Assembly (NCBI RefSeq): GCF_000091305.1
Contig: NC_013929.1
Location: 3,162,001-3,226,000 of the forward strand
Length of the DNA: 64,000 nt
Source of the DNA: Streptomyces scabiei 87.22
GTDB taxonomy: Bacteria; Actinomycetota; Actinomycetes; Streptomycetales; Streptomycetaceae
Reading direction: 5' to 3'
A program made the position numbers and the translations under genes. The notes under the pieces are model-generated. The model saw only the letters and a list, made by a program, of their open reading frames with translations. It was not told where the DNA came from and searched no databases. Below, one piece after another: positions 39,545 through 47,266 of the stretch. The first letter of the stretch is position 1; each line of letters begins with the position of its first letter.

Positions 39545-41833
39545 TCACGCCACCGTCAGTTCCTCCGCCAGCGCCGGGGGCAGGTCCTCGGCGTGCACGA
39601 CGCCGAGCGACTGCGTCGCCCGGGTCAGCGCGACGTACAGATCGCTCGTGCCGAGGCGGGCCGGCTCGACGACGAGGACGGAGTCGAACTCCAGCCCCTT
39701 GGCCTGCCGGGGGTCGAGGAGGACGACGGTCCTGGTCAGATCGGGTTCCGCGCCCGCCGTGACCCCGTCCAGCCGGGCGGCGAGCGCCCGGTGCAGCTCG
39801 CGTGGCGCGATGACGCCGAGCCGCCCCTCGGCCGGGGTCAGCTCGGCCGCCGCCTTGGCGACCGCGGCGGGCAGCTCCTTCGCCGCCGCGCGCCGCGCCC
39901 AGGGGCGTACGCCCGTGGACCGTACGGAGCTGGGCGGTTCGAAGTCCGGCCGCTCGGCGCGGACGACGCCGGCCGCGACCGCCATGATCTCGGCGGGGGT
40001 GCGGTAGTTGACCGCGAGGCGGGTGTGCTCCCAGCGGTCCTGGACGTACGGGGCGAGGATGTCGGCCCAGGAGCCGACGCCCGCGGCCTCCGCGGTCTGG
40101 GCCGGGTCGCCGACCAGGGTCATCGAGCGGGTCGGCGAGCGCCGCATCAGCAGCCGCCAGGCCATCGGCGACAGCTCCTGCGCCTCGTCGACGATGATGT
40201 GCCCGAACGCCCAGGTGCGGTCGGCCGCCGCCCGCTCGGCGGCGCTGCGGTGGTCGTCCTCCTCGTGCCGCTCCGCGAACCGCTCGGCGTCGATGATGTC
40301 GTGCGCGGACAGCACCTCGGAGCCGTCGGGGTCGCTGTCCTCCTTGTCCTCGAACTCGTACGTCCGGGAGGCGTACGACACCTCCAGCACGCCCTGGGCG
40401 AAGGCGATCCGGGTCTCCCGCTCGCGCTCGGCGCGTGCCCGCGCCGACCGGTCGTCGTCGCCGAGCAGTTCGGCGGCCTCGTCGAGGAGGGGCACGTCGG
40501 CGACGGTCCACGCCCGGGTGACCGGACGGCGTACGGCGTCGGCGTCCTCGGCGGACAGGTACGCGTCGGGTTCGGCGAGGAAGCCGGCGATCAGGCGGCG
40601 CGGGGTGATCCGGGGCCACAGCCGGCCGATGGCCGACCAGACCTCGGGGTTCTCGGCGAGTTCGTCGCGGATCTGGGTGATGTCGCTCGCGTCGAGGAGG
40701 TTGGTGCCGTCGTACGGGTCGGTGCCGATGCGTTCGGCGACCATGTCCGTGAGGGTGTTGAGGATGTGGCCCTCGAAGTGTTCCCGGGCCTCGTTGTGCG
40801 GGAGTTTCGCCTCGCGGGTGCGCTCGCGGGCGACCCGTACGAGGTCGTCGTCGAGCATGAGGATCTCCCGGTCGTGCTCGATGGCGATCACCGGGTCGGG
40901 CAGGGTCTGCCGGTCCCGTACGACGGCCGCGAGCACGTCGGCCATGGCGGCGCTCCCCTTCACCCGGGCCGCCCGCGGGGTGTCGGCCGCGGTCGCCCGT
41001 ACGCCGGGGAACAGTTCGCCGACGGTGGCCAGCAGGACGCCGGTCTCGCCCAGCGAGGGGAGCACCTCGCCGATGTAGCCGAGGAAGGCGGGGTTGGGGC
41101 CGACGACGAGGACGGCGCGCTTGGCGAGGAGTTCGCGCTGCTCGTAGAGGAGGAAGGCGGCCCGGTGCAGGGCGACGGCGGTCTTGCCCGTGCCGGGGCC
41201 GCCCTCGACGACCATCACCCCCTGGTGCGGGGCGCGGATGACGCGGTCCTGCTCGGCCTGGATGGTCTGCACGATGTCGCCCATGCGGCCGGTGCGGGCG
41301 GAGTCGAGGGCGGCGAGCAGGACGGCGTCGCCGGTCGGGTCCTCGTAGCCGGTGCGGGTGGCGTCGCCGAGGTCGAGGATCTCGTCGTGCAGGGCGGTGA
41401 CCCGGCGGCCCTCGGTGGTGAGGTGCCGGCGGCGGCGCAGGCCCATCGGGGTGTGCCCGGTGGCGAGGTAGAAGGGGCGGGCGACGTCGGCGCGCCAGTC
41501 GATGAGGATCGGGGTGCGCTCGGTGTCGTCCTCCCGCAGCCCGATCCGGCCGATGTGGTGGACGTGACCGTCGGCGAGGTCGAGCCGGCCGAAGCAGAGG
41601 GAGCCGTCCACGGCGTTCAGCGCGGCCAGCAGCCCCGAGCGTTCGGCGACGAGGACGTCCCGCTCCAGCCGGGCCTGGCGGGGGGTGTGGCCCTGGGCGA
41701 GCGCGTCCGTGACGGACGTCTCGGTCTCACCGCGCAGGGCGTCCACACGGGCGTACACCCCGTCGATGAATTCCTGCTCGCGCCGCAATTCATCGTGTGA
41801 ATCATGCGAAAAGCCGGTGTTTGACAATTCCAC
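39545..41833 (-). CDS. HelD/HelR-like superfamily 1 ATPase (RNA polymerase recycling factor)
   Basis: 762 residues. Residues about 1-90 form an Arg/Glu-rich coiled-coil arm (REQEFIDGVYARVDALRG to RLERDVLVAERSGLL), as in HelD proteins that enter RNA polymerase channels. The helicase-like core has Walker A GGPGTGKTAVALHRAAFLLY near residue 210, DEAQELSPMAW as motif II, and VNYRTPAEIM plus ALTRATQSLGVVH at the end. Relatives release stalled RNA polymerase, and HelR of Streptomyces removes rifampicin; I cannot tell from sequence whether this one gives resistance, and the known rifamycin-associated element is not visible upstream. The start is GTG 41833 with a weak GGGCGGGA. Confidence 0.88.
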   Translation of the reverse strand: MELSNTGFSHDSHDELRREQEFIDGVYARVDALRGETETSVTDALAQGHTPRQARLERDVLVAERSGLLAALNAVDGSLCFGRLDLADGHVHHIGRIGLREDDTERTPILIDWRADVARPFYLATGHTPMGLRRRRHLTTEGRRVTALHDEILDLGDATRTGYEDPTGDAVLLAALDSARTGRMGDIVQTIQAEQDRVIRAPHQGVMVVEGGPGTGKTAVALHRAAFLLYEQRELLAKRAVLVVGPNPAFLGYIGEVLPSLGETGVLLATVGELFPGVRATAADTPRAARVKGSAAMADVLAAVVRDRQTLPDPVIAIEHDREILMLDDDLVRVARERTREAKLPHNEAREHFEGHILNTLTDMVAERIGTDPYDGTNLLDASDITQIRDELAENPEVWSAIGRLWPRITPRRLIAGFLAEPDAYLSAEDADAVRRPVTRAWTVADVPLLDEAAELLGDDDRSARARAERERETRIAFAQGVLEVSYASRTYEFEDKEDSDPDGSEVLSAHDIIDAERFAERHEEDDHRSAAERAAADRTWAFGHIIVDEAQELSPMAWRLLMRRSPTRSMTLVGDPAQTAEAAGVGSWADILAPYVQDRWEHTRLAVNYRTPAEIMAVAAGVVRAERPDFEPPSSVRSTGVRPWARRAAAKELPAAVAKAAAELTPAEGRLGVIAPRELHRALAARLDGVTAGAEPDLTRTVVLLDPRQAKGLEFDSVLVVEPARLGTSDLYVALTRATQSLGVVHAEDLPPALAEELTVA

Positions 41834-41869
41834 TCCCGCCCGGATATACTGTGCTCACTGAACTTCCTT

Positions 41870-41893
41870 GCGACTCAATTCCATTGAAGTCGC
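41870..41893 (-). promoter_or_regulatory. Dyad in the leader of the HelD-like gene
   Basis: GCGACT-CAAT and ATTG-(A)-AGTCGC form a ten-base stem with one bulged A and a TCC loop, about 40 bases before the start codon and just downstream of TTGACG (a -35-like hexamer on the minus strand). This AT-richer patch stands out in the region and is the likely control site. Confidence 0.4.
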
Positions 41894-41913
41894 GAACCGT
41901 CAAATATACGCAA

Positions 41914-41949
41914 GAAAATCCCCCGAGCGCAATTGCTCGGGGGATTTTC
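41914..41949 (-). terminator. Terminator of the merR-thioredoxin operon
   Basis: GAAAATCCCCCGAGC and GCTCGGGGGATTTTC are perfect 15-base arms around GCAATT. On the minus strand the stem is followed by TTGCG after TTTTC, 14 bases past the thioredoxin stop. It is a strong, symmetric, intrinsic terminator. Confidence 0.88.
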
Positions 41950-41963
41950 TGTGTGTGCGGGAT

Positions 41964-42296
41964 TCAGAGCACGTCGGCGAGTTCCTCCAGCAGCCGCCGC
42001 TTCGGCCGCGCGCCGACCATGGCCTTCAGCGGCTCCCCGCCCCGGAACACCATGAACGTCGGCATCGACAGCACCCGGTAGGCGTTGGTGGTCTCCGGAT
42101 TGGTGTCCACGTCCAGCTGCACCACCTTCAGCCGCCCGCCCTCCTGCTCGGCGAGGGCGCTGAGCACCGGCCCCATCTGCCGGCAGGGCGGACACCAGTC
42201 GGCCGTGAACTCCACCAGCACCGGCAGCTCCGCCCCGATCACCTCCGCCTCGAAGTCCGCGTCCGTCACTTCCGCCACACCGGCCGCCCTGATCAC
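41964..42296 (-). CDS. Thioredoxin (WCPPC active site)
   Basis: 110 residues, standard thioredoxin length. The redox site is WCPPC (Cys35, Cys38) instead of the classical WCGPC; the cis-Pro is in SMPTFMVF. A Pro in this position usually makes the protein a weaker or differently tuned reductant, as in CcmG-like and some actinobacterial thioredoxins. It is cytoplasmic (no signal peptide). GTG 42296 overlaps the stop of the MerR gene by four bases (GTGA), so the two are translated together and thioredoxin is presumably the target of that regulator. Confidence 0.93.
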   Translation of the reverse strand: MIRAAGVAEVTDADFEAEVIGAELPVLVEFTADWCPPCRQMGPVLSALAEQEGGRLKVVQLDVDTNPETTNAYRVLSMPTFMVFRGGEPLKAMVGARPKRRLLEELADVL

Positions 42297-42721
42297 AGCT
42301 GTCCGCCTCCCAGTTCACACCCCGGCTCCGGACCCCCCGGAACCTCCGCCTCGGCCGCCAGCCGCTCCCGCGCCCGCTCGGCCCGCGCCAACTGCTCGCC
42401 GACCGACGCCCGCACGGCCGCCAGCTCGCCGATCAGCGCGTCGAGTTCGTCCAGCTTCCGCCGGTACACCGCCAGCGACGCCGGGCACGAGTCGCCCTCC
42501 GGGTGCCCCGCCCGCAGACACTCCACGAAGGGCCGCGTCTCCTCCAGGTCGAACCCGAAGTCCTGCAGGGTGCGGATCTGCCGCAGCAGCTTCAGATCGC
42601 CCTCGTCGTACGTCCGGTACCCGTTACCGGCCCGCCGCGCGGGCAGCAGCCCCCGCGCCTCGTAGTACCGCAACGCCCGTGTCGTCGTCCCGGCCCGTTC
42701 CGCCAGCTCCCCGATGCGCAT
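42293..42721 (-). CDS. MerR-family regulator of the thioredoxin operon
   Basis: 142 residues: an N-terminal MerR helix-turn-helix (MRIGELAERAGTTTRALRYYEARGLL), a wing with NGYRTYDEGDL, the dimerisation coiled coil (about 85-125), and two Cys in ECLRAGHPEGDSCPASL at the effector end, as in SoxR/CueR relatives though the loop differs. It is followed by thioredoxin in the same operon, so redox or thiol-reactive signals are a reasonable guess. ATG 42721 has CCTCC just before it, the opposite of a ribosome site, and a -10-like TACGGT six bases upstream, so the message is probably leaderless. Confidence 0.9.
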   Translation of the reverse strand: MRIGELAERAGTTTRALRYYEARGLLPARRAGNGYRTYDEGDLKLLRQIRTLQDFGFDLEETRPFVECLRAGHPEGDSCPASLAVYRRKLDELDALIGELAAVRASVGEQLARAERARERLAAEAEVPGGPEPGCELGGGQL

Positions 42722-42727
42722 AGGAGG

Positions 42728-42757
42728 ACCGTATTCCTTGACCCCGGCGTCAAGGAA
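42728..42757 (-). promoter_or_regulatory. MerR-type operator and promoter
   Basis: TTCCTTGAC-CCCGGC-GTCAAGGAA is a perfect dyad with nine-base arms (42734-42757). On the minus strand it is followed directly by TACGGT (42733-42728), a -10 hexamer, so the dyad lies in the -35/-10 spacer as is diagnostic for MerR-family promoters. The start codon is six bases after the -10. Autoregulation of the operon is expected. Confidence 0.8.
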
Positions 42758-42784
42758 AGCCCGGGCGGACGGGGAAGAAGACGG

Positions 42785-42912
42785 CAAAGGCCGAGCGGCC
42801 AGGTCTATAGGGGGAGGACCTGGCCGCTCGGTGTTCCGGGGTGCTTGTTCAGTTGTCCTTCGTGGAACCGTACGGCCGGGTCTACGGGGGGAGGACCCGG
42901 CCGTACGGGGTT
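42785..42912 (-). ncRNA. Putative 6C RNA (two C-rich-loop hairpins)
   Basis: Two hairpins lie between dctA and the merR gene, each with perfect 15-base arms and an 11-base loop: 42791-42831 and 42868-42908. On the minus strand the loops read CTCCCCCTATA and CTCCCCCCGTA. The stems differ at three positions and every change is compensated on the other arm, so the structure is under selection. Two stem-loops with runs of about six C describe the actinobacterial 6C RNA family; C-rich loops can pair with Shine-Dalgarno sequences. The end after the second hairpin (CCTTTGCCGTCTTCTT) could terminate. Read on the plus strand the loops would instead be SD-like. Confidence 0.75.
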
Positions 42913-42925
42913 CGCGGGGGCCCGG

Positions 42926-42951
42926 CCGGACAGGGCTTCGGCCCTGTCCGG
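42926..42951 (-). terminator. Hairpin after dctA
   Basis: CCGGACAGGGC and GCCCTGTCCGG are perfect 11-base arms with a four-base loop (TTCG on the plus strand), ten bases past the dctA stop. No U-tract. It separates dctA from the putative 6C RNA. Confidence 0.65.
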
Positions 42952-42960
42952 GGCGGAGCC

Positions 42961-44340
42961 TCACGCCTTGGCGAGTTCCTTCTCGCCGTCGGGCTCGGCG
43001 GCGGCCGCAGGCGCGGAGCCGTGACCGTCGTCCAGCAGCGTCTTCTCGTCGAAGGGCAGCTGTCCGGCGAGCACCTCGCCCACGCGCTCCTTGTCGATCT
43101 CCTTGGTCCAGGTGCCGATGAGGACCGTGGCGACCGCGTTGCCCGCGAAGTTGGTGAGGGCGCGGGCCTCGCTCATGAAGCGGTCGATGCCGACGATGAG
43201 GCCGATACCGTCCACCAGGGCCGGCTTGTGGGACTGCAGACCGCCCGCGAGGGTCGCCAGACCCGCGCCGGTGACACCGGCCGCGCCCTTGGAGGCCACC
43301 AGCAGGAAGAGCAGCAGCGGGATCTGCTCCCCGACCGACATCGGCGTACCCATCGCGTCGGCGATGAACAGGGACGCCATGGTCATGTAGATCATGGTGC
43401 CGTCGAGGTTGAAGGAGTAGCCGGTCGGGACGGTGATACCGACGACGGGCTTGCTGACACCCAGGTGCTCCATCTTCGCGATGAGGCGCGGCAGCGCCGA
43501 CTCGGAGGAGGAGGTGGACAGGATCAGCAGGAACTCACGGCCCAGGTACTTGAAGAGCGTGAAGATGTTCATGCCCGCGACGACCCGCAGCAGCGCGCCG
43601 AGCACGATGAAGACGAAGAGGAAGCAGGTGATGTAGAAGCCGAGCATCAGCACGGCGAGGCTCTTGAGGGCATCGATGCCCGCGGAACCGGTCACGGCGG
43701 CGATGGCGCCGAAGGCACCGATCGGGGCGGCCCACATCACCATCGCGAGGATGCGGAAGACGAGGCGCTGGATGTGCTCGACACCGCGCAGGATCGGCTG
43801 GCCGGAGTCGCCCATGGCCTGGAGCGCGAAGCCGGCGAAGAGGGCGACGAGCAGCGTCTGGAGGACCTCGCCGCCGGTGAAGGCGGAGACGATGGTCGTC
43901 GGGATGATGCCCAGCAGGAACTCGGTGGTGTCCTTGGCCTCCGCCGACACCTGCGCCTGGCCGGTCTCCTTGATCGCGTCGGTGACCGCGAGGCCGGTGC
44001 CCGGCTCGACGATGTTGCCGACGACCAGGCCGATACCGAGGGCGACCAGCGACATCACCGTGAAGTAGGCGAGGGCGATACCGCCGACGGCGCCGACCTT
44101 CGCGGCCTTCCGTACGGAACCGATGCCCAGCACGATCGTGCAGAAGATGATCGGCGAGATCATCATCTTGATCAGGTTCACGAAGCCGGTGCCGATGGGC
44201 TTCAGCTCGACGGCGAAGTCGGGGGCGATGAGACCCACGGCGATACCGAGGGCCACGGCCACGATCACGGCGATGTACAGGTAGTGGGTGCGGTCCCGCT
44301 TGGCGGGAGCGGTAGGTGCCGTATGGGTGCTGCTGGCCAC
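42961..44340 (-). CDS. dctA: C4-dicarboxylate:cation symporter DctA
   Basis: About 459 residues with eight membrane helices and two re-entrant loops, of the glutamate/dicarboxylate symporter family. Family marks are the serine-rich STSSSESALP, the substrate-site PTGYSFNLDGTMIYM, and GAAGVTGAGLATLAG. It imports C4-dicarboxylates such as succinate, fumarate or malate with cations. GTG 44340 has GAGGAGGG five bases upstream, a better start than ATG 44364, which has none. The divergent sensor kinase and regulator at 44832-47257 are the CitA/DcuS type that normally control such transporters. Confidence 0.92.
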   Translation of the reverse strand: MASSTHTAPTAPAKRDRTHYLYIAVIVAVALGIAVGLIAPDFAVELKPIGTGFVNLIKMMISPIIFCTIVLGIGSVRKAAKVGAVGGIALAYFTVMSLVALGIGLVVGNIVEPGTGLAVTDAIKETGQAQVSAEAKDTTEFLLGIIPTTIVSAFTGGEVLQTLLVALFAGFALQAMGDSGQPILRGVEHIQRLVFRILAMVMWAAPIGAFGAIAAVTGSAGIDALKSLAVLMLGFYITCFLFVFIVLGALLRVVAGMNIFTLFKYLGREFLLILSTSSSESALPRLIAKMEHLGVSKPVVGITVPTGYSFNLDGTMIYMTMASLFIADAMGTPMSVGEQIPLLLFLLVASKGAAGVTGAGLATLAGGLQSHKPALVDGIGLIVGIDRFMSEARALTNFAGNAVATVLIGTWTKEIDKERVGEVLAGQLPFDEKTLLDDGHGSAPAAAAEPDGEKELAKA

Positions 44341-44409
44341 GGCGGCCCTCCTCGTCGACGACATCGTCGGCTCGCTGTTCCGGCGTGCGGCTCACGACCG
44401 GGGGAATTC

Positions 44410-44718
44410 GGGAGACGGTCTCCCAGGGTGGGAACCGGCGGGTTCCCGGGTGGGAGACCGGCTCCCGGGGCGGGAGCCGGCGGGCTCCCGGAGCCGGCAG
44501 CTGGGGGACTTCCGGCGGCGGTGGGAGCGGGGCTCCCTGGGGTGTGGGAGCCGGGGCTCCCGGCGGTGGAAGCCGGCGGGCTTCCGGACCGGAAACGGGG
44601 AGGTTTCCGGCGGTGGGAGCCGCGAGGCTCCCGGGGGTGGGAGAGATGTCTCCCGGGGGTGGGAGACGGGCTCCCGGCGGCTCGGGGTTGGGGGTCCCGG
44701 TGCGGGAGTCGTCCTCCC
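44410..44718. repeat. Array of twelve short hairpins in the dctA/sensor-kinase intergenic region
   Basis: The 490-base gap between dctA and the kinase gene is filled by short inverted repeats of 15-18 bases at 44410, 44430, 44452, 44472, 44523, 44546, 44568, 44591, 44615, 44639, 44661 and 44704. Typical units are GGGAGCCGGCGGGCTCCC and GGAAACGGGGAGGTTTCC. The arms vary (GGGAGC, GGGAAC, GGAAGC, GGAAAC, GGGAGA) and the opposite arm changes to match, so pairing is kept. Linkers are short and G-rich. No reading frame is supported here. Role unknown; protein-binding array or structured leader are both possible. Confidence 0.8.
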
Positions 44719-44831
44719 TGTCGGTGTCCATGTGCTGGACGAGTCGATGCGCTGACTATCCCCCGCCCTGTGAGGGCGGTCACCCTTCCGTTCATTTAGT
44801 TCACGCCAACCCGTGCGTGCAGACTGTTGCC

Positions 44832-46577
44832 ATGCGCGTCCCGCACCGCCTCCGCCCCCGCAGCCTGGCCGGCCAGCTCTTCGCCGTGCAGGCGGTGCTC
44901 ATCGCCGCCCTCCTGGCCGGATACGCGCTGTTCACCTACGTCAGCGACCGCTCGCAGGCGGAGGAGGCGGGAACGCGTCAGGCCCTGGCCGTGGCCGCCA
45001 CCGTCGCGGACGCCCCCTCGGTACGGGCGGCGATCCACACGTCCGACCCCACCGAAAGGCTCCAGCCGTACGCCACCGAGGTGCAGCGGCACGCCGGCGT
45101 CGACTTCGTGACGATCATGACCCCCGACGGCATCCGCTGGACGCACCCGGACCCCGACCGGATCGGTGAGCACTTCCTCGGCCACATCGAGAAGGCGCGG
45201 CAGGGCGGCTCGATCACCGAGACCTACACGGGCACCCTCGGCCCCTCGGTCCGCGCGGTCACCCCGATCATGGAGAACGGGAAGGTCATCGGCCTGGTCA
45301 GCGCCGGTATCCGGGTCCAGGCGATCAGCGACCGGGTCCAGGAACAGCTCACGGCCCTCGTCGGCGTCGCCTCCGGTGCGCTGGCCCTCGGCGGCATGGG
45401 CACCTATGTCGTCAACGCCCGGCTGCGCCGCCACACGCACAACATGAACGCCGCCGAGCTGAGCAACATGCACGACTACCACCAGGCAGCCCTGCACGCC
45501 GTGCGGGAGGGCCTGCTGATGCTCGACGGGCAGTACCGGGTGGCGCTCATCAACGACGGCGCCCGGGAGCTGCTGGGGCTGACGGACGACGCGGTCGGCC
45601 GCTCGGTGGCGGAACTGGGCCTGCCGGCCCCGCTGACGGGCGCCCTGCTCTCCTCCGAGCCGCGGGTGGACGAGGTGCTCCTCACCGCCGACCGGGTGCT
45701 CGTGGTGAACACCTCCCCGGTGTCGGGCGGCCAGCGCCGGGGCACGGTGGTCACGCTCAGGGACGTGACGGAACTGCAGTCCCTCACCGGCGAGTTGGAC
45801 TCCGAGCGCGGCTTCACGCAGGCCCTGCGTTCCCAGGCGCACGAGGCCGCGAACCGTCTCCACACGGTCGTCTCGCTCATCGAGCTGGGCCGCTCGGACG
45901 AGGCCATCGACTTCGCGACGGCGGAACTGGAACTGGCGCAGGCCCTCACGGACCAGGTCGTCGCGGCGGTGAGCGAACCGGTTCTCGCCGCCCTGCTGCT
46001 GGGCAAGGCGGCCCAGGCGAACGAGCGGGGCGTCGAGCTGGTGGTGTCCGAGGACAGCCGCATCGACGACGGGCTGCTCCCCCGGTCGCTGCCCGCCCGT
46101 GACCTGGTGACGGTGCTGGGCAATCTGATCGACAACGCCGTGGACGCGGCGCAGGGTTCGGTGGGGGCGAGGGTGACGGTGACGGCCTACACAGCCGGGA
46201 CGGCCTGCACGACCGGCACGGCCGGGACGGACCGGACGGACGGCGCGGACGGACCGGCGGACGACCCCGTGCTGGTACTGCGGGTGTCGGACACGGGCAG
46301 CGGCATAAACCCGGCCCACGCGGAGGCCGTGTTCGAGCGCGGCTTCTCGACGAAGCCGGCGGGCCCCGGCGGCCGCGGGCTCGGCCTGGCCCTCGTACGG
46401 CAGACCGCGCGCCGGCACGGCGGCACGCTGACCGTGGCGGAGGCGGCCGGGGGCGGGGCCCAGTTCGAGGTACGGCTGCCGCTGGGCACGAGCGGTGGCG
46501 AGCGGCCGGTCCCGGCCGTGCGGGACAAGGCGGACCGGGCCCCTCGGGCCGCAGTGGCTGGAGGCGACGACGTATGA
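44832..46577 (+). CDS. CitA/DcuS-family sensor histidine kinase
   Basis: 581 residues. Membrane helix at about 12-32, an extracytoplasmic PAS-like sensor domain (about 35-170, with FVTIMTPDGIRWTHPDP), a second membrane helix (about 175-200), a cytoplasmic PAS (LMLDGQYRVALINDGARELLGL), and the SpoB-type kinase core with phospho-acceptor HEAANRLHTVVSLIELG and ATPase boxes LGNLIDNAVDAA, DTGSGI and GRGLGLALV. A Thr/Gly-rich insert sits inside the ATPase domain. It should sense an external dicarboxylate or citrate and phosphorylate the next gene's product, controlling the divergent dctA. Start at ATG 44832; upstream sequence in frame is the hairpin array. Confidence 0.92.
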   Translation: MRVPHRLRPRSLAGQLFAVQAVLIAALLAGYALFTYVSDRSQAEEAGTRQALAVAATVADAPSVRAAIHTSDPTERLQPYATEVQRHAGVDFVTIMTPDGIRWTHPDPDRIGEHFLGHIEKARQGGSITETYTGTLGPSVRAVTPIMENGKVIGLVSAGIRVQAISDRVQEQLTALVGVASGALALGGMGTYVVNARLRRHTHNMNAAELSNMHDYHQAALHAVREGLLMLDGQYRVALINDGARELLGLTDDAVGRSVAELGLPAPLTGALLSSEPRVDEVLLTADRVLVVNTSPVSGGQRRGTVVTLRDVTELQSLTGELDSERGFTQALRSQAHEAANRLHTVVSLIELGRSDEAIDFATAELELAQALTDQVVAAVSEPVLAALLLGKAAQANERGVELVVSEDSRIDDGLLPRSLPARDLVTVLGNLIDNAVDAAQGSVGARVTVTAYTAGTACTTGTAGTDRTDGADGPADDPVLVLRVSDTGSGINPAHAEAVFERGFSTKPAGPGGRGLGLALVRQTARRHGGTLTVAEAAGGGAQFEVRLPLGTSGGERPVPAVRDKADRAPRAAVAGGDDV

Positions 46578-47257
46578 CCGGTGCCGATCCCATCAGAGTC
46601 CTGGTCGTCGAGGACGACCCCGTGGCCGCCGACGCGCACATGATGTACGTCGGCCGTGTGCCCGGCTTCGCGGCGGTCGGCAAGGCCCACACGGGCGCGG
46701 AGGCGCGGCGCGCCCTGGAGCGCATGCCGGTGGACCTGCTGCTGCTGGACCTCCATCTGCCGGACGTGCACGGTCTGCAACTGGCCCGCTCCCTGCGGGC
46801 GGCGGGGCACCACGCGGACGTGATAGCGGTGACGTCCGCCCGGGACCTGACGGTGGTCCGGGAGGGGGTGTCGCTGGGCGTGGTCCAGTACGTCCTGAAA
46901 CCGTTCACCTTCGCAACACTCCGTGACCGTCTCGTGCGCTACGCCGAGTTCCACGCGGCGGTCGGCGAGGCGAGCGGCCAGGACGAGGTGGACCGCGCCC
47001 TGGCGACCCTGCGGGCCCCCGGCCCGGCGGCCCTGCCCAAGGGGCTGAGCGCGCCGACCCTGGAGCGCGTGACGGTGGCCCTGCGCGACGCGAACGAGGG
47101 CCTGACGGCGGCCGGGGTCGCGGAGACGGTGGGCATCTCCCGCATCACGGCCCGCAGGTATCTGGAACACCTGGTGGACGCGGGCCGGGCGGCCCGAAGC
47201 CCGCAGTACGGGCAGGTGGGGCGGCCGGAGCTGCAGTACCGGTGGGTGAAGGGGTAG
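46574..47257 (+). CDS. CitB/DcuR-family response regulator
   Basis: 227 residues. Receiver domain with the acidic pair in VVEDDP, phospho-acceptor Asp in LLLLDLHLPDVHG and Lys in YVLKPF, then a C-terminal winged helix-turn-helix of CitT/DcuR type (GLTAAGVAETVGISRITARRYLEHL). The start overlaps the kinase stop by four bases. Likely activator of the divergent dctA; its binding site may lie in or beside the hairpin array. The gene converges on the membrane-protein gene at 47267. Confidence 0.92.
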   Translation: MTGADPIRVLVVEDDPVAADAHMMYVGRVPGFAAVGKAHTGAEARRALERMPVDLLLLDLHLPDVHGLQLARSLRAAGHHADVIAVTSARDLTVVREGVSLGVVQYVLKPFTFATLRDRLVRYAEFHAAVGEASGQDEVDRALATLRAPGPAALPKGLSAPTLERVTVALRDANEGLTAAGVAETVGISRITARRYLEHLVDAGRAARSPQYGQVGRPELQYRWVKG

Positions 47258-47266
47258 TTGGGCGGG

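Noticed and set aside
39398..40619. N-terminal extension of the P450 frame to 40619
   Set aside because: The extra 400 codons are antisense to the HelD-like gene and Arg/Gly/Pro-rich; the P450 begins at METHPFAAAP.
41834..41913. Rifamycin-associated element before the HelD-like gene
   Set aside because: The expected 19-base inverted repeat is not present in the sequence; only a different dyad is seen.
44410..44718. CRISPR array
   Set aside because: Units are hairpins of 15-18 bases with variable arms and short irregular linkers, not constant repeats with equal unique spacers.
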